Part shown: in pieces, positions 45,901 to 54,567 of the stretch | Position numbering within the stretch: the stretch's first letter is position 1 | Layout of the letters: each line of letters begins with the position of its first letter | From: Baaleninema simplex PCC 7105 | GTDB lineage: Bacteria; Cyanobacteriota; Cyanobacteriia; Cyanobacteriales; Geitlerinemataceae | NCBI RefSeq assembly: GCF_000332355.1 | Contig: NZ_KB235962.1 | Location: forward strand, 430,564-494,563 | Reading direction: 5' to 3' | DNA: 64,000 nucleotides | Notes under the pieces: model-generated | Database searches by the model: none | What the model saw: the letters and a program-made list of their open reading frames with translations, nothing else | What the model was told of the DNA's origin: nothing | Position numbers and translations under genes: made by a program

Positions 45901-46020
45901 GATAAGCTGGGTTTTAAGAAATCTTGACCACATCCCCCCTTAGCCCCCCCTTAGCCCCCCTTTCAAAGGGGGGTTGGGGGGATAGAGGGGCTTGTCGGGT
46001 TGAGCAAAACCAGTATTTAA
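45901..46020. repeat. Dispersed repeat cluster (GATAAGCTGGG... and GGGGCTTGTC...)
   Basis: 45901-45985 carries GATAAGCTGGGTTTTAAG, ACCACATCCCCCC and a C-rich/G-rich palindrome with CCTTTCAAAGG at its core. The reverse complement occurs at 57182-57247. 45987-46020 (GGGGCTTGTCGGGTTG...AAAACCAGT) is shared with 9210-9237. Confidence 0.75.
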
Positions 46021-46055
46021 AATTCAAATATTGAGATAAATTCGATCGCTTCGTG

Positions 46056-47402
46056 ATGTATCACTTTCGCTATCGCATCGTCGTTATCACCGCCGTTCTC
46101 CTGGCCGGTCTTTTCGGATGTACGACCCCCTCCGACACCGTCGCCGACCCAACCCCCGACTCCACCGAGGAACCCGCCGTTCGACACGCAACCCTTTCTG
46201 AAGCAGACGCATCGCCGCTACCGCTGCTGTCGTCAGACAATCCCGACGTCGAAGTTCAGCAACAGGTTCTCGAGGTTCTCGATACCTTAGCCGCCAAGGG
46301 GTTCGATGTGACGAAGCAAGGGGTTTGGATACAAACGAACGAAACCCTGTTAGCCAACGTTCGCGGAACGCAGCCGTTTCCGGCGGCCTCCGTCACTAAA
46401 ATCGCGACGACTCTGGCGGCGTTGCGGGTTTTCGAGGTCGATCGCCGCTTCGCGACAGAATTCAAAACCACGGGAACGGTCGAAAACGGGGTTCTCGAGG
46501 GAGATTTGGTGGTGGTGGGAGATTTCGATCCCATGTTCGTCTGGGAAGACGCCATCGAGGTGGGAAATGTACTCCACGACTTGGGGATCGATCGCGTTTC
46601 GGGTGATTTAATTATCGCCGGAAACTTCTATATGAACTTTGAGGAAGACGTGGCGTATTCGGGAGAACTGCTCCAACAGGGGCTGAACGCGAAGTTGTGG
46701 ACTCTCGAAGCCGAAACGCAATATCGAACTCTTCCCTCCGATACGCCACGTCCGCAGGTCGAAATCGCGGGAACGGTGCGCGTCGTCTCGGAACCACCAG
46801 CGGAGACCACGTTGCTGGTTCGCCACGAATCTGTTCCCGTCGCCGAACTGCTGAAACTGATGAACCGCTACAGTAACAACGCGATCGCCCATACGTTCGC
46901 GAAGGCCATGGGAGGGTCGGAGGTCGTCGTTCGTGAAGTCCTGGCCGCGACGGGAGTTCCTGCTGACGAACTTCAACTCATCAACGGTTCGGGGTTGGGA
47001 GAAGAAAACCAGATTTCTCCACGAACGGCGGTGGCGATGTATTTAGCCATCAATCGGGAACTCGAATCCGAAGAGATGACGGTTTCCGATGTCGTCGCGA
47101 TCGCGGGACTCGATAACGGAATTTTATTAGCCCGTCCGCTTCCGAGGTTGGCGACGATTAAATCGGGAAGTTTGAACGGTGTCAGTACGATTTCTGGCGG
47201 GTTACCGACGCGCGATCGCGGGGTCGTTTGGTTTGCCATGATGAACGGTGGAACGGATACGGAAACCTTGCGATCGACCCAAGAACGATTGTTACAAACG
47301 CTTGAATCGCAATGGGGAGCCGTCGAAACCCCGCCGAAGGAACTGGCGACGAACGACGATCGCACGGAATGGCAATCTCGTAACGAGGTGGTGGCCAGAT
47401 GA
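46056..47402 (+). CDS. dacB: D-alanyl-D-alanine carboxypeptidase, PBP4/S13 family, lipoprotein
   Basis: 448 aa from ATG at 46056 (GTG three bases earlier). A signal peptide ending LLAGLFGC is a lipobox, so the protein is probably a lipoprotein facing the periplasm. Penicillin-binding motifs: SVTK (about 112-115), SNN near 272 and KSG near 369. These enzymes trim or open peptidoglycan cross-links. Between the signal and the first motif lies an acidic, Pro/Thr-rich linker. Convergent with the GGCT-like gene. Confidence 0.88.
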   Translation: MYHFRYRIVVITAVLLAGLFGCTTPSDTVADPTPDSTEEPAVRHATLSEADASPLPLLSSDNPDVEVQQQVLEVLDTLAAKGFDVTKQGVWIQTNETLLANVRGTQPFPAASVTKIATTLAALRVFEVDRRFATEFKTTGTVENGVLEGDLVVVGDFDPMFVWEDAIEVGNVLHDLGIDRVSGDLIIAGNFYMNFEEDVAYSGELLQQGLNAKLWTLEAETQYRTLPSDTPRPQVEIAGTVRVVSEPPAETTLLVRHESVPVAELLKLMNRYSNNAIAHTFAKAMGGSEVVVREVLAATGVPADELQLINGSGLGEENQISPRTAVAMYLAINRELESEEMTVSDVVAIAGLDNGILLARPLPRLATIKSGSLNGVSTISGGLPTRDRGVVWFAMMNGGTDTETLRSTQERLLQTLESQWGAVETPPKELATNDDRTEWQSRNEVVAR

Positions 47403-47435
47403 GAGTCTCGCGGACGTTCGAGACTGCCCGAAACG

Positions 47436-47864
47436 TCACGACTGACGAGGTGACGATCGGTGAAGTTGCTGCCAGTTGCCGGTTTTGAGCCAAATTCCTC
47501 CAAACGATCGCACTCGCTCGACACTCATAAAATACGCCCAAGCCGTTCCGAGAGATTTGCTCGAATCGTGGAGGTCGAACACGTCGATTTCGTAACGATT
47601 GTATTCGTTTTGGGACGGGGGACGATGTTGCTGGTATCCTTCGAGTTCGTCGAGTTTGGCTAAAGCCAGATCGTCGTTGAAAGACAACACCACGCCTTCG
47701 ACCCAGTCGTCACCCGTCGTCATGGCGGGATAGTTGACGGGGGGAAGGTGATACAGTTTGCCCCGGACTTTCCCGGTTTGGGTCGCGACGACGCGATCGC
47801 CGCAATAGGGTTTGTGGAATCGTCCGTCCGGTTTTAAGGTTCCGTAGACAAAAACTCTGACCAT
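47436..47864 (-). CDS. Gamma-glutamylcyclotransferase-like protein
   Basis: 142 aa, AIG2/GGCT fold. N-terminal VFVYGTLKPDG is the substrate loop; DELEGY (72-77) carries the likely catalytic Glu. Members turn gamma-glutamyl-amino acids or gamma-glutamylamines into 5-oxoproline; substrate unknown here. ATG at 47864 starts at the expected MVRVFVYGT. Single gene, convergent with dacB with a 33-bp gap. Confidence 0.85.
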   Translation of the reverse strand: MVRVFVYGTLKPDGRFHKPYCGDRVVATQTGKVRGKLYHLPPVNYPAMTTGDDWVEGVVLSFNDDLALAKLDELEGYQQHRPPSQNEYNRYEIDVFDLHDSSKSLGTAWAYFMSVERVRSFGGIWLKTGNWQQLHRSSPRQS

Positions 47865-48198
47865 TCTTATGGGATTCGTTCTGTTCGTCTGTTTGCTTGC
47901 ACTATTGTATAGTTAATAAGCTTCCTAAAAAAGTGGCGATCGCGACGTTTCAAAACCTTCGATTTCTGTTAAAATCCGATCTTTTTGCACTCACTTAAAA
48001 CCGGCGATCGCCTAAATTCGCCGATTCAAAAAAAACAAAAAACAAAAAAACGCACGATTCCAAGCCAGTGGAGGGTTGAGTCGAAGAAAGTTGAAATTTT
48101 GAGGTGAATCGCAAACGGGCGATCGCCCTCGTTGCGCTGGTCGACGGGCTGAAAAACGGTCTGGAATCGTCCTCGTTTTCCCCAACTCTAACTGTTAA
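47865..48198. other. Intergenic region
   Basis: 334 bp. Contains an A-rich tract (AAAAAAAACAAAAAACAAAA near 48027) and HIP1-like sites. A likely promoter of the GGCT-like gene (TATACAAT on the minus strand) is at about 47900-47925. No gene seen. Confidence 0.45.
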
Positions 48199-50010
48199 CT
48201 AACCCTCGCCGCGATGTCGGTCGATGAGGTTCGAGATGTCGTCGTACCCGTCTACACCGATAAAAGGGATAATTTGCGATCGCTCCCGTTCGAGATGGGT
48301 TTGAAACGCCTCCTCTCCCAACTGTCCCTGTAAAATTACCAGCAATCCCGCCGCCTGTCGCCATTGGCTGGCTTGAATGCGATCGAGCAAAAACGCCGCG
48401 ACTGCTGCCGTCACGATCGCCCGTCCGACATCCTGTAAGTTGTAATAAGCTTCTGCGAGCGTCGAGAAATTCAATCCCTGTAAATACAAATCTCCCGAAG
48501 CACGAGCGGCGTCTAACCCCTGTTGTAAATAACCCACAGCACTCGAAGGCTGTTGCAACAAGACGTACGCCAAACCCAAACTATAGGCACACAACGCCAA
48601 ACTCTGACGGTCGCCCAGCTTCTCCGAAAGCGTCAACCCTTGTTGCAAATACGCGATCGCCTGTTCTGAAGTCTCTTCATCTAACCGTTCGAGTTGCTGA
48701 GCTTGCAACACGCGACTATAGCCCCAGTTGGCCAGGGCGTTAGCTTCCCCTCGGCGATCGCCAGCTTGTCGTGCCACAATTAACGCACGCTGGGCGCGAT
48801 CGAGTCCTGCCCGATAGTCCTTCGTCGCCGCGTTCAAACGACTGAGATGGTTGTAATTGGCGATTTCACAAGCGATATCTCCCGCTTTTCCGGCAATCTC
48901 TAACGCCTCTTCGTGAAATTCTCGGGCGCGATCGAGCTGTCCCGCCGCCCGTTGCGAATAGCCCAACAGCGTTAAAATTCGCGCTTTTTCCTGAGTTCCT
49001 TCGATGCGTTTTAACGGGAGTTCCAAATACTCCAACGTATGCTCGAGATATTCCCCGGAGAACGAGGCGAACACGCCACCGTAAAGGGGGAACGTTTCTC
49101 GTCCGGCGAAAGTCCGCAGAATTTGCAACGCTATCTGAAAGCAAGCGTCGGCGAGTACGGGACGACTCGAAAAGCCCTCCGAGAGCTGACACCAAACGGA
49201 GGAAAAAACTAAAAACGTACTGACCGAGAGCTGTTTGCCCATTTTAACGTCGTAAGGTTGGCGATCGAACCAGGTGACTAACCCTCGCTGCAATCCCTGT
49301 AAGGCGATCGCCAATTCCACCAACTGCTGCCAACTTAAATCAGAATGTCGCGCCGCCAGTTCCCCGACCGATTCCCCTCGAGCTAACGTTTGGAAGAGTT
49401 CGCTGGGAAAATAGGCTTCGGTGTTTCTCGCCCACAAACTCCAGGGGCCGGGCCGCTCTTCCGTTCCGCCAAACCCGATATTGCGGCGCGTTTCGTACAT
49501 CCAACTGACGAGGCTTCCTTCGAGGCGAGCGAACGTCGTCAACCCTTCAATCAGTCCCGCCGCCAACTGCCAAACCTGCGAGTCGTCTTCGGCTTCAGCC
49601 TTGAGGGAGGTTGCCAGTTGGCGTAACTGTTCGGCTGTCCAGGGGGTGTTTTGGTTGGGATCGATCGCCCCTAACAACGCCTCCAAGCGATCTTCAGGTT
49701 CCGAGGCTAAAATCGATCGCACTGCTGAGGCGATCGCGGCAGTCTCTTGGTTGTCTTTCTCCCAGCGTTCCCATTGCTTCTCGATCGTCTGTAACGCTCG
49801 CAGCATCCGACTTACTTTCGTCGTTGTTCCCACAGACGCCTCGATTTCACCGAGGCGTTCGGCGAGACACCGCTCGAAAATTTCCCCGGTTCCCGGTCGA
49901 ATTTCCCGCAGCAGTCGTTGATAAATCTGCTCTTGAGAGCGAATTTTTCCCGCCAACGTGGTTTCGACGAGTTTATCGATTACAGCCAAATAGCGATCTC
50001 GATCGGACAT
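48199..50010 (-). CDS. TPR-repeat protein, cyanobacterial
   Basis: 603 aa, cytoplasmic. The first half (1-330) is helical without an assigned domain (IDKLVETTLAGKIRSQEQIYQRLLREI). The second half contains about six tetratricopeptide repeats (AQLDRAREFHEEALEIAGKAGD, YRAGLDRAQRALIVARQAGDRRGEANALANWGY, AIAYLQQGLTLSEKLGD, AVGYLQQGLDAARASGD). Such proteins scaffold complexes; partner unknown. ATG at 50010 has no strong Shine-Dalgarno. Separated from the secreted-protein gene upstream by about 100 bp. Confidence 0.78.
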   Translation of the reverse strand: MSDRDRYLAVIDKLVETTLAGKIRSQEQIYQRLLREIRPGTGEIFERCLAERLGEIEASVGTTTKVSRMLRALQTIEKQWERWEKDNQETAAIASAVRSILASEPEDRLEALLGAIDPNQNTPWTAEQLRQLATSLKAEAEDDSQVWQLAAGLIEGLTTFARLEGSLVSWMYETRRNIGFGGTEERPGPWSLWARNTEAYFPSELFQTLARGESVGELAARHSDLSWQQLVELAIALQGLQRGLVTWFDRQPYDVKMGKQLSVSTFLVFSSVWCQLSEGFSSRPVLADACFQIALQILRTFAGRETFPLYGGVFASFSGEYLEHTLEYLELPLKRIEGTQEKARILTLLGYSQRAAGQLDRAREFHEEALEIAGKAGDIACEIANYNHLSRLNAATKDYRAGLDRAQRALIVARQAGDRRGEANALANWGYSRVLQAQQLERLDEETSEQAIAYLQQGLTLSEKLGDRQSLALCAYSLGLAYVLLQQPSSAVGYLQQGLDAARASGDLYLQGLNFSTLAEAYYNLQDVGRAIVTAAVAAFLLDRIQASQWRQAAGLLVILQGQLGEEAFQTHLERERSQIIPFIGVDGYDDISNLIDRHRGEG

Positions 50011-50113
50011 GGAACACTTCGGTATAACGGGTTTTAGACTGGGAAGACAGCAGTGGCGATCGCGACGTTGCGCCGCCCCGTTCCCTCACTCCATCATCAC
50101 TCATCGCCTGCCA

Positions 50114-50752
50114 TCACGGAAGCAACAACTCAGCATCTCCCGAACGAGGCAGTTGCGGAACGTCGCTCCCCCGTCGCGGTGGCGTGTCGAGATCGGTGGG
50201 TTCTGAAGCCGACGCGGCCGGGTCGCCCTCGAGATTCGCCTGTTCTTCGAGTAGGGTGAGATAGGTGGGATAGAAGATGCTGACGAGAACGTGAACCAAA
50301 TCGTCTCGTTGTTGCGGCGTCAGACTTTGAATTGCTTCGCGATCGCCCAACAACGGATTGGTTTCTAGGGTATCGTAACCGGGATAAACCCCCTCGTTCA
50401 TAATTTCGTTTTCGCCGAGGTAATCGGCGAGGGTGAGCTTCCAGTCGAGGCGATACTGATAGGGGCGTCCTTTCACGTAAAGGTGATAGCGAATCAACCG
50501 CCCGATGAGGGTGTTATCGGTCTCGATGTCTCCCGTTTCGACGTGGGTATACTGATTTTCGCGGGGAATTTCGGGCAAAATCTCGTAAACCCGCTGCCAC
50601 GCATCGCTCGTTCCCCGAGGTCGTTGGGCGAGTTGGTACGAGGAAGCCGTGTCGTTGGAATTGACTTCTGTAGCTGTTGCCCCGATGACGGTAATTGCCA
50701 TCACGCAGAGAAACACCACAAAGAAGTTCGCTATTTTCGTGTGTTTCATCAT
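50114..50752 (-). CDS. Secreted hypothetical protein
   Basis: 212 aa. A signal peptide (about 8-27, FFVVFLCVMAITVIGATA) precedes a mature domain of unknown family (RVYEILPEIPRENQY, ETDNTLIGRLIRYHLYVKGRPYQYRLDWKLTLADYLG, then helices rich in Asp and Gln) and a Pro/Ser-rich tail. No cysteines in the mature part. The C-terminus runs into sequence rich in repeats. It is preceded by very AT-rich DNA. Function unknown. Confidence 0.65.
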   Translation of the reverse strand: MMKHTKIANFFVVFLCVMAITVIGATATEVNSNDTASSYQLAQRPRGTSDAWQRVYEILPEIPRENQYTHVETGDIETDNTLIGRLIRYHLYVKGRPYQYRLDWKLTLADYLGENEIMNEGVYPGYDTLETNPLLGDREAIQSLTPQQRDDLVHVLVSIFYPTYLTLLEEQANLEGDPAASASEPTDLDTPPRRGSDVPQLPRSGDAELLLP

Positions 50753-51174
50753 AAAAAAATAAAAACCCTTTTCACAAACAAATCAAAAAAGATGTTTTTT
50801 AATAAAAAAAGGTTAAAAAACAATTGACTTTTGATTTGCTGCTAATTTTTTAAAATTATCTTATCTCAAAGTTTTCGGAGGGAAGGGAAAAAGCTAAACA
50901 GCATTCCCAAGCCTAACCTGAAAAAACTCTTCCCTCGGGTGCATCTCACTTTTGCGATCGGAACCCCACTCATCCTCCCCGTGAGCTAGGGGAGGTGCCA
51001 AAGGACGTTTGGCGAGCGCGGTTCGGCTGAGCGCTCACCGTCGAAGCCTCAGTCGAGGCGCGGAGGGGTCGTTCTACGAAATTGAAGATCGCTCCTTTCC
51101 TGTTCCCTGTTCCCTGTTCCCTGTTCCCTGTTCCCTGTTCCCTGTTCCCTGTTCCCTGTTCCCTGTTCCCTGTA
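50753..51174. other. Repeat-rich intergenic region
   Basis: No gene. From left: an AT-rich promoter region (50753-50870), a lone MITE-end sequence GGGTGCATCTCA (50937-50948), a CCTCCCC/GGGGAGG hairpin near 50976-50997, a palindrome-rich GC segment, and a heptamer array (51101-51170). Confidence 0.65.
51101..51170. repeat. TGTTCCC heptamer array, 10 copies
   Basis: Ten perfect head-to-tail copies of a 7-bp unit (TGTTCCC, on the minus strand GGGAACA). It stops 4 bp from the rpoZ stop codon. A degenerate unit (TTTCC) precedes it. The array can be read as direct repeats but has no spacers, so it is not CRISPR. Confidence 0.97.
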
Positions 51175-51408
51175 TTAGTGCGTGTCGCCGATAATTTCCG
51201 GTTGTGTGAGTTCGTCAGACATTTCTACGATCGCCCGTACGATCGGCTTCATTCCCGGTTCTTCGAGGTTGTCGAAATCTTCATAACGACGGCGTTTCGC
51301 TCGATTGGCCACTTGTACGGTGATGCGATAGCGATTCGACGCGGCATCGACGAGTTCTTCAGCGCGACGCATTAAATGGGGCGTCTCGACGGTGTTGCGC
51401 TTTTGCAT
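51175..51408 (-). CDS. rpoZ: RNA polymerase omega subunit
   Basis: 77 aa. Conserved stretch [26 protein letters not shown], then [20 protein letters not shown], as in cyanobacterial RpoZ, which helps assemble the polymerase and is linked to sigma-factor choice. ATG at 51408. Its stop codon is followed by only 4 bp before the heptamer array, which will be in its 3' untranslated message. Divergent from the lipoprotein gene at 51549. Confidence 0.95.
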   Translation of the reverse strand: MQKRNTVETPHLMRRAEELVDAASNRYRITVQVANRAKRRRYEDFDNLEEPGMKPIVRAIVEMSDELTQPEIIGDTH

Positions 51409-51548
51409 AAGTGCGGACTCTCTCTCTGTTGAATCTCAACACTCTAGTTTAACGTTTAACTGACCTTCCGGCGTTCGGACAGTTGACCAGGGCGATCTCG
51501 AGGGGGCTGTGCTACCGTAATGGAGTCGCGATCGCCTGCCGAACGAAG

Positions 51549-52316
51549 ATGAAACCGTGGGGTTTGAAATTTAAGTTGAACTCTAAAACTGCTCTCAGCG
51601 TGGTTCTCGTCAGCGCGACACTGCTGCTGAGTAGCTGCAACGGTAGCAGTCCCTCGGCCGAATCGATGCAACCCGAGGGCGACATCGCCACAGAACCGAC
51701 GCCCACCGCTACCCCAGAACCTGCGTCGCCGGATATCTCCGAGATTCCCGTCGCAGAAGAGGTTCCCCTCGATACCGCTGGCGAACCCGAAACAGAAACC
51801 CCCGAAACAGAAACCTCCGAAGCACCGCCAAGCGACAGCCCGACAGCCGCTGAAGTCGCGCCGATTTTCGAGTCTGCTGTCTCGGAAATCCAACCCATTA
51901 CTGAAATTCCCATCCTCCTTCCGAGGGAGGTTCCGCTTCCCGACGATCCGCCGATTTACGCGATCGCCGATGCCGAAGCCGATCGCTACGAAATCGAGTT
52001 AGCCTTCGATCCCAACTGTCGCGGTGCGAGTGCTTGTTTTTACGGGATGTTCGCTGCCAAACGTACCGACAGCGACTATTACGGTGTGGGTGAAACCTTT
52101 GCCGAAACCGTCGAACTCGCCAACGGCGTGACGGGATACTTCAACCCGATGATGTGCGGGGCGTCTTGTGCGCCGCCGGTGATGGAATGGGCGATCGATG
52201 GCGTTCGCTATCGAATGTCTCTCAAAGGACTCAGCGGTGACGATACGGTAGCCCGTGCAAAAATGACCGAACTTGCTAATTCGGCCATTGCTGGGGGAGG
52301 GCGTTCGGGGAGATGA
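51549..52316 (+). CDS. Lipoprotein with Cys-rich C-terminal domain
   Basis: 255 aa from ATG at 51549. A signal peptide with lipobox LLLSSC ends near 23. An acidic Pro/Thr/Glu linker (about 30-120) precedes a C-terminal domain (150-245) with YEIELAFDPNCRGASACFYG and PMMCGASCAPPVMEW: four cysteines in two pairs, which could form disulfides. I do not know the family. Likely anchored to the outer or plasma membrane. Convergent with the PfpI-type gene. Confidence 0.72.
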   Translation: MKPWGLKFKLNSKTALSVVLVSATLLLSSCNGSSPSAESMQPEGDIATEPTPTATPEPASPDISEIPVAEEVPLDTAGEPETETPETETSEAPPSDSPTAAEVAPIFESAVSEIQPITEIPILLPREVPLPDDPPIYAIADAEADRYEIELAFDPNCRGASACFYGMFAAKRTDSDYYGVGETFAETVELANGVTGYFNPMMCGASCAPPVMEWAIDGVRYRMSLKGLSGDDTVARAKMTELANSAIAGGGRSGR

Positions 52317-52395
52317 GGCGATGATGAGGTGAGGAGAAGATGAGAAACGATCGACCCTCAACCCTCATCGTTCACCTTATCCATGCAAATCCCAA

Positions 52396-53487
52396 TTACG
52401 CGAACGCCAGAGTGGTGGGCATCGGAGGCTCGACCGTCGCTTGAGAGCGGGCGCGACAGAAATCGCCAAACCGCCGTTCGTGAAGTGCCAACCGTTCCTC
52501 GATATCGTCGAAGAGTGCAGCGGTAATCGGGTCGGTCAGTTGGCTGCTGAGATGGTACGCATCGACGACCCCGGTTTGTAAGTCACCCAAGGCGCGACGG
52601 GCAATTTCCATATCGCTGTCGTTCGACTGCAACCAGCTTTGCAATGCGGCGAGAGCGTCTCCGCCGACGGCTTGCCACGTCACGGATTCGCCAAAGGCCG
52701 ACAGACGCGCTTCGAGCAGTTGGATATGACGCTGTTTGGTCGTGACGACTTCGGCAAGGATGACGCCTAGCTCGGTGTCTCGCGCCCGTTTACCGTACTC
52801 TTCAAAGGTTTTGAGAGTGTAGTTTTCACCGCTGATGGCGGTATTGAGAGCGTAGACGATTTCGTCGCGAGTCGAACCGCCCCAGGTTTCGCCGAGTTGC
52901 CACCATTCGTAATTTTCGCTGGCAACATCGGGTAACTCGGTATTTTCGAGAGAGAGACCGAGATTTATTAAAATTGCGGTGGTGAAGATAGGGGTATCGC
53001 CGGGTCGTCTAGCGGTGATGAGGTTATCTTGCATCACCAGGGGTTCGTCGATGTAGGTAGCACCGGCGTTTTGCATATCCTTACGGATCGCACGGTATCC
53101 TGTGGCTTGTTTGCCTCGCAACTGGTCGGCTTCGATGAGGACTTGCGGTCCGTGACAGATAGCCGCGACGAGTTTTCCTTGTGCCATCGCATCCATGACG
53201 ATACTCACGGCGTTGGGATTCGTGCGGATGCGATCGGGGGCAGCTCCGCCGGGAATGAGGATGGCATCGAAGTCGTCCGATCGCACTTCGGTTGCAGTGG
53301 CGTCGGGGCGAACGTTGACTTTACCGCGTTTTCCTGTGTATTCGTCGTTCATGCGGGAGCCGAGAACGACAACTTCTGCTCCTGCATCTTGTAGGGCGCG
53401 ATAGGGAACTTGAAATTCAGAATCTTCAAAGTGATTTTCGAGTAAAATTCCGATTTTCGGCCGTGAGGTGTTGTGCGTTGTAACCAT
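52396..53487 (-). CDS. DJ-1/PfpI domain fused to ferritin-like helical domain
   Basis: 363 aa from ATG at 53487, preceded by AAGGAAAC; the frame continues to 53607 without a better start. Residues 9-180 form a DJ-1/PfpI fold with nucleophile Cys111-His112 in AAICHGPQ and upstream acid in LENHFEDSE. Such proteins act as glyoxalase-like or deglycase or chaperone-like proteins. Residues 205-350 are helical (DEIVYALNTAISGENYTLKTFEEYG, EVVTTKQRHIQLLEARL) with Glu and His placed as in DUF2383-like four-helix bundles. The pairing suggests stress protection. Upstream in the same orientation is nblA. Confidence 0.75.
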   Translation of the reverse strand: MVTTHNTSRPKIGILLENHFEDSEFQVPYRALQDAGAEVVVLGSRMNDEYTGKRGKVNVRPDATATEVRSDDFDAILIPGGAAPDRIRTNPNAVSIVMDAMAQGKLVAAICHGPQVLIEADQLRGKQATGYRAIRKDMQNAGATYIDEPLVMQDNLITARRPGDTPIFTTAILINLGLSLENTELPDVASENYEWWQLGETWGGSTRDEIVYALNTAISGENYTLKTFEEYGKRARDTELGVILAEVVTTKQRHIQLLEARLSAFGESVTWQAVGGDALAALQSWLQSNDSDMEIARRALGDLQTGVVDAYHLSSQLTDPITAALFDDIEERLALHERRFGDFCRARSQATVEPPMPTTLAFA

Positions 53488-53573
53488 AATGTTTCCTTGA
53501 AGTAAACGTCTTTTGAGTGGTGGAATCTTTTTCAGATTCCCTTCTGAAGAAAATGTCGATCGCGATCGCGGAT

Positions 53574-53771
53574 TTACCCCGATGCAGGTGGGGCGTCGAT
53601 TCCCCACTGACGGGCGACGAGCGTTCGGTAGAGGTTGTCTTGAAGCATCATTTGTCGGTGGAGTTCGACTAAACGCTCTTGCGCTTCAGATCGCGATAGC
53701 TTTTTGACTTCTCCTGCAAATTTCCTGAGATTGAATTCTTGCTCTAGAGAAATCTTGAAGGGTTCGCCCAT
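53574..53771 (-). CDS. nblA: NblA/Ycf18 phycobilisome degradation protein
   Basis: 65 aa. Matches NblA along its length: ISLEQEFNLRKFAGEVKKLSRSEAQERLVELHRQMMLQDNLYRTL. NblA binds phycobiliproteins and directs them to the ClpC-containing protease when nutrients are short. A perfect AGGAGG stands 5-6 nt before the ATG. Its 3' end is about 86 bp from the PfpI-type gene, same strand, so co-transcription is possible. Confidence 0.9.
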   Translation of the reverse strand: MGEPFKISLEQEFNLRKFAGEVKKLSRSEAQERLVELHRQMMLQDNLYRTLVARQWGIDAPPASG

Positions 53772-54105
53772 GACAACCTCCTAGGTGTCTTTTTGTCGGT
53801 TTTAAGGATGGGTTTTTATTGCGATCGCTTTTTCAAGATTTGATATCGCCTCTGAAGGATGAGACGCGTTTTACGATCGCTCGACCCCTACCTTGAGTAT
53901 GTGGCGATCGGTCTCGACTTTTCCTCTGTCTCGAGGTATACTTTGTCGATCTAGGCATTTTTTTATAGGCTTGAAGAACGAAGGTTTTGTATTTTTACAA
54001 ACATCGAGAATCGAGCGATCGCCGTTCTTCGATCTGTTGCTAAATAGAGCGATCGCTTGACACTGCCAGTTTTTGTCGAAATTCTAACGGTCGATCGGGG
54101 ATTTT
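53772..54105. other. nblA upstream region
   Basis: 334 bp without a gene. Carries several GATCGC sites; starvation-responsive promoter elements cannot be assigned by eye. Confidence 0.45.
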
Positions 54106-54567
54106 TTAAGAGCGATCGGACTTGGGAAATCCCGGTAAAATCGAGGCGCGATCGGGATTGTCATCGAAACTTGTATACCAGTACGCCCAGGCAATTAACA
54201 CGGCTTGAAACGGTAGGCGAATCGCTTGAAACCACCAACCGTCTGGAATACCGTCGATGTGAATGTCGTTAAAGGCCATGTTGAGATTGGCGGGAAATAC
54301 GAGGATGAAAATTGCAATCAGTCCCCAGGCGGCGCGACGAGATACGGGGGGGACGAGCAATCCCAAACCGCCGAGAATTTCAAAAATACCGCTGACGTAA
54401 ACGATAATTTCCGGTTCGGGCAGGGGAGCGGGAACGATTTTGACGAAGGGGTCGGGGACGAGAAAATGAAGCGTTCCCGCCACCACCATACACACTGCGA
54501 GAACGACGCGCAAAACTTCCTTATTTCTTTTGAAGAAAGCGATCGAGTTGTGTTTTAAGGTCTGCAT
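54106..54567 (-). CDS. DoxX-like membrane protein
   Basis: 153 aa from ATG at 54567 (a longer frame reaches 54588). Four membrane helices: VLRVVLAVCMVVAGTLHFLV, IIVYVSGIFEILGGLGLLV, AAWGLIAIFILVFPANLNMAF, AIRLPFQAVLIAWAYWYT. Resembles DoxX/DoxD-family proteins that associate with quinone or thiol redox in the membrane. Start overlaps the 3' end of the PAP2 gene by 47 bp, so they are translationally linked. Confidence 0.78.
   Translation of the reverse strand: MQTLKHNSIAFFKRNKEVLRVVLAVCMVVAGTLHFLVPDPFVKIVPAPLPEPEIIVYVSGIFEILGGLGLLVPPVSRRAAWGLIAIFILVFPANLNMAFNDIHIDGIPDGWWFQAIRLPFQAVLIAWAYWYTSFDDNPDRASILPGFPKSDRS

Noticed and set aside
51101-51170. CRISPR-like look of the heptamer array
   Set aside because: Units of 7 bp with no spacers and no cas genes nearby; a simple tandem repeat.
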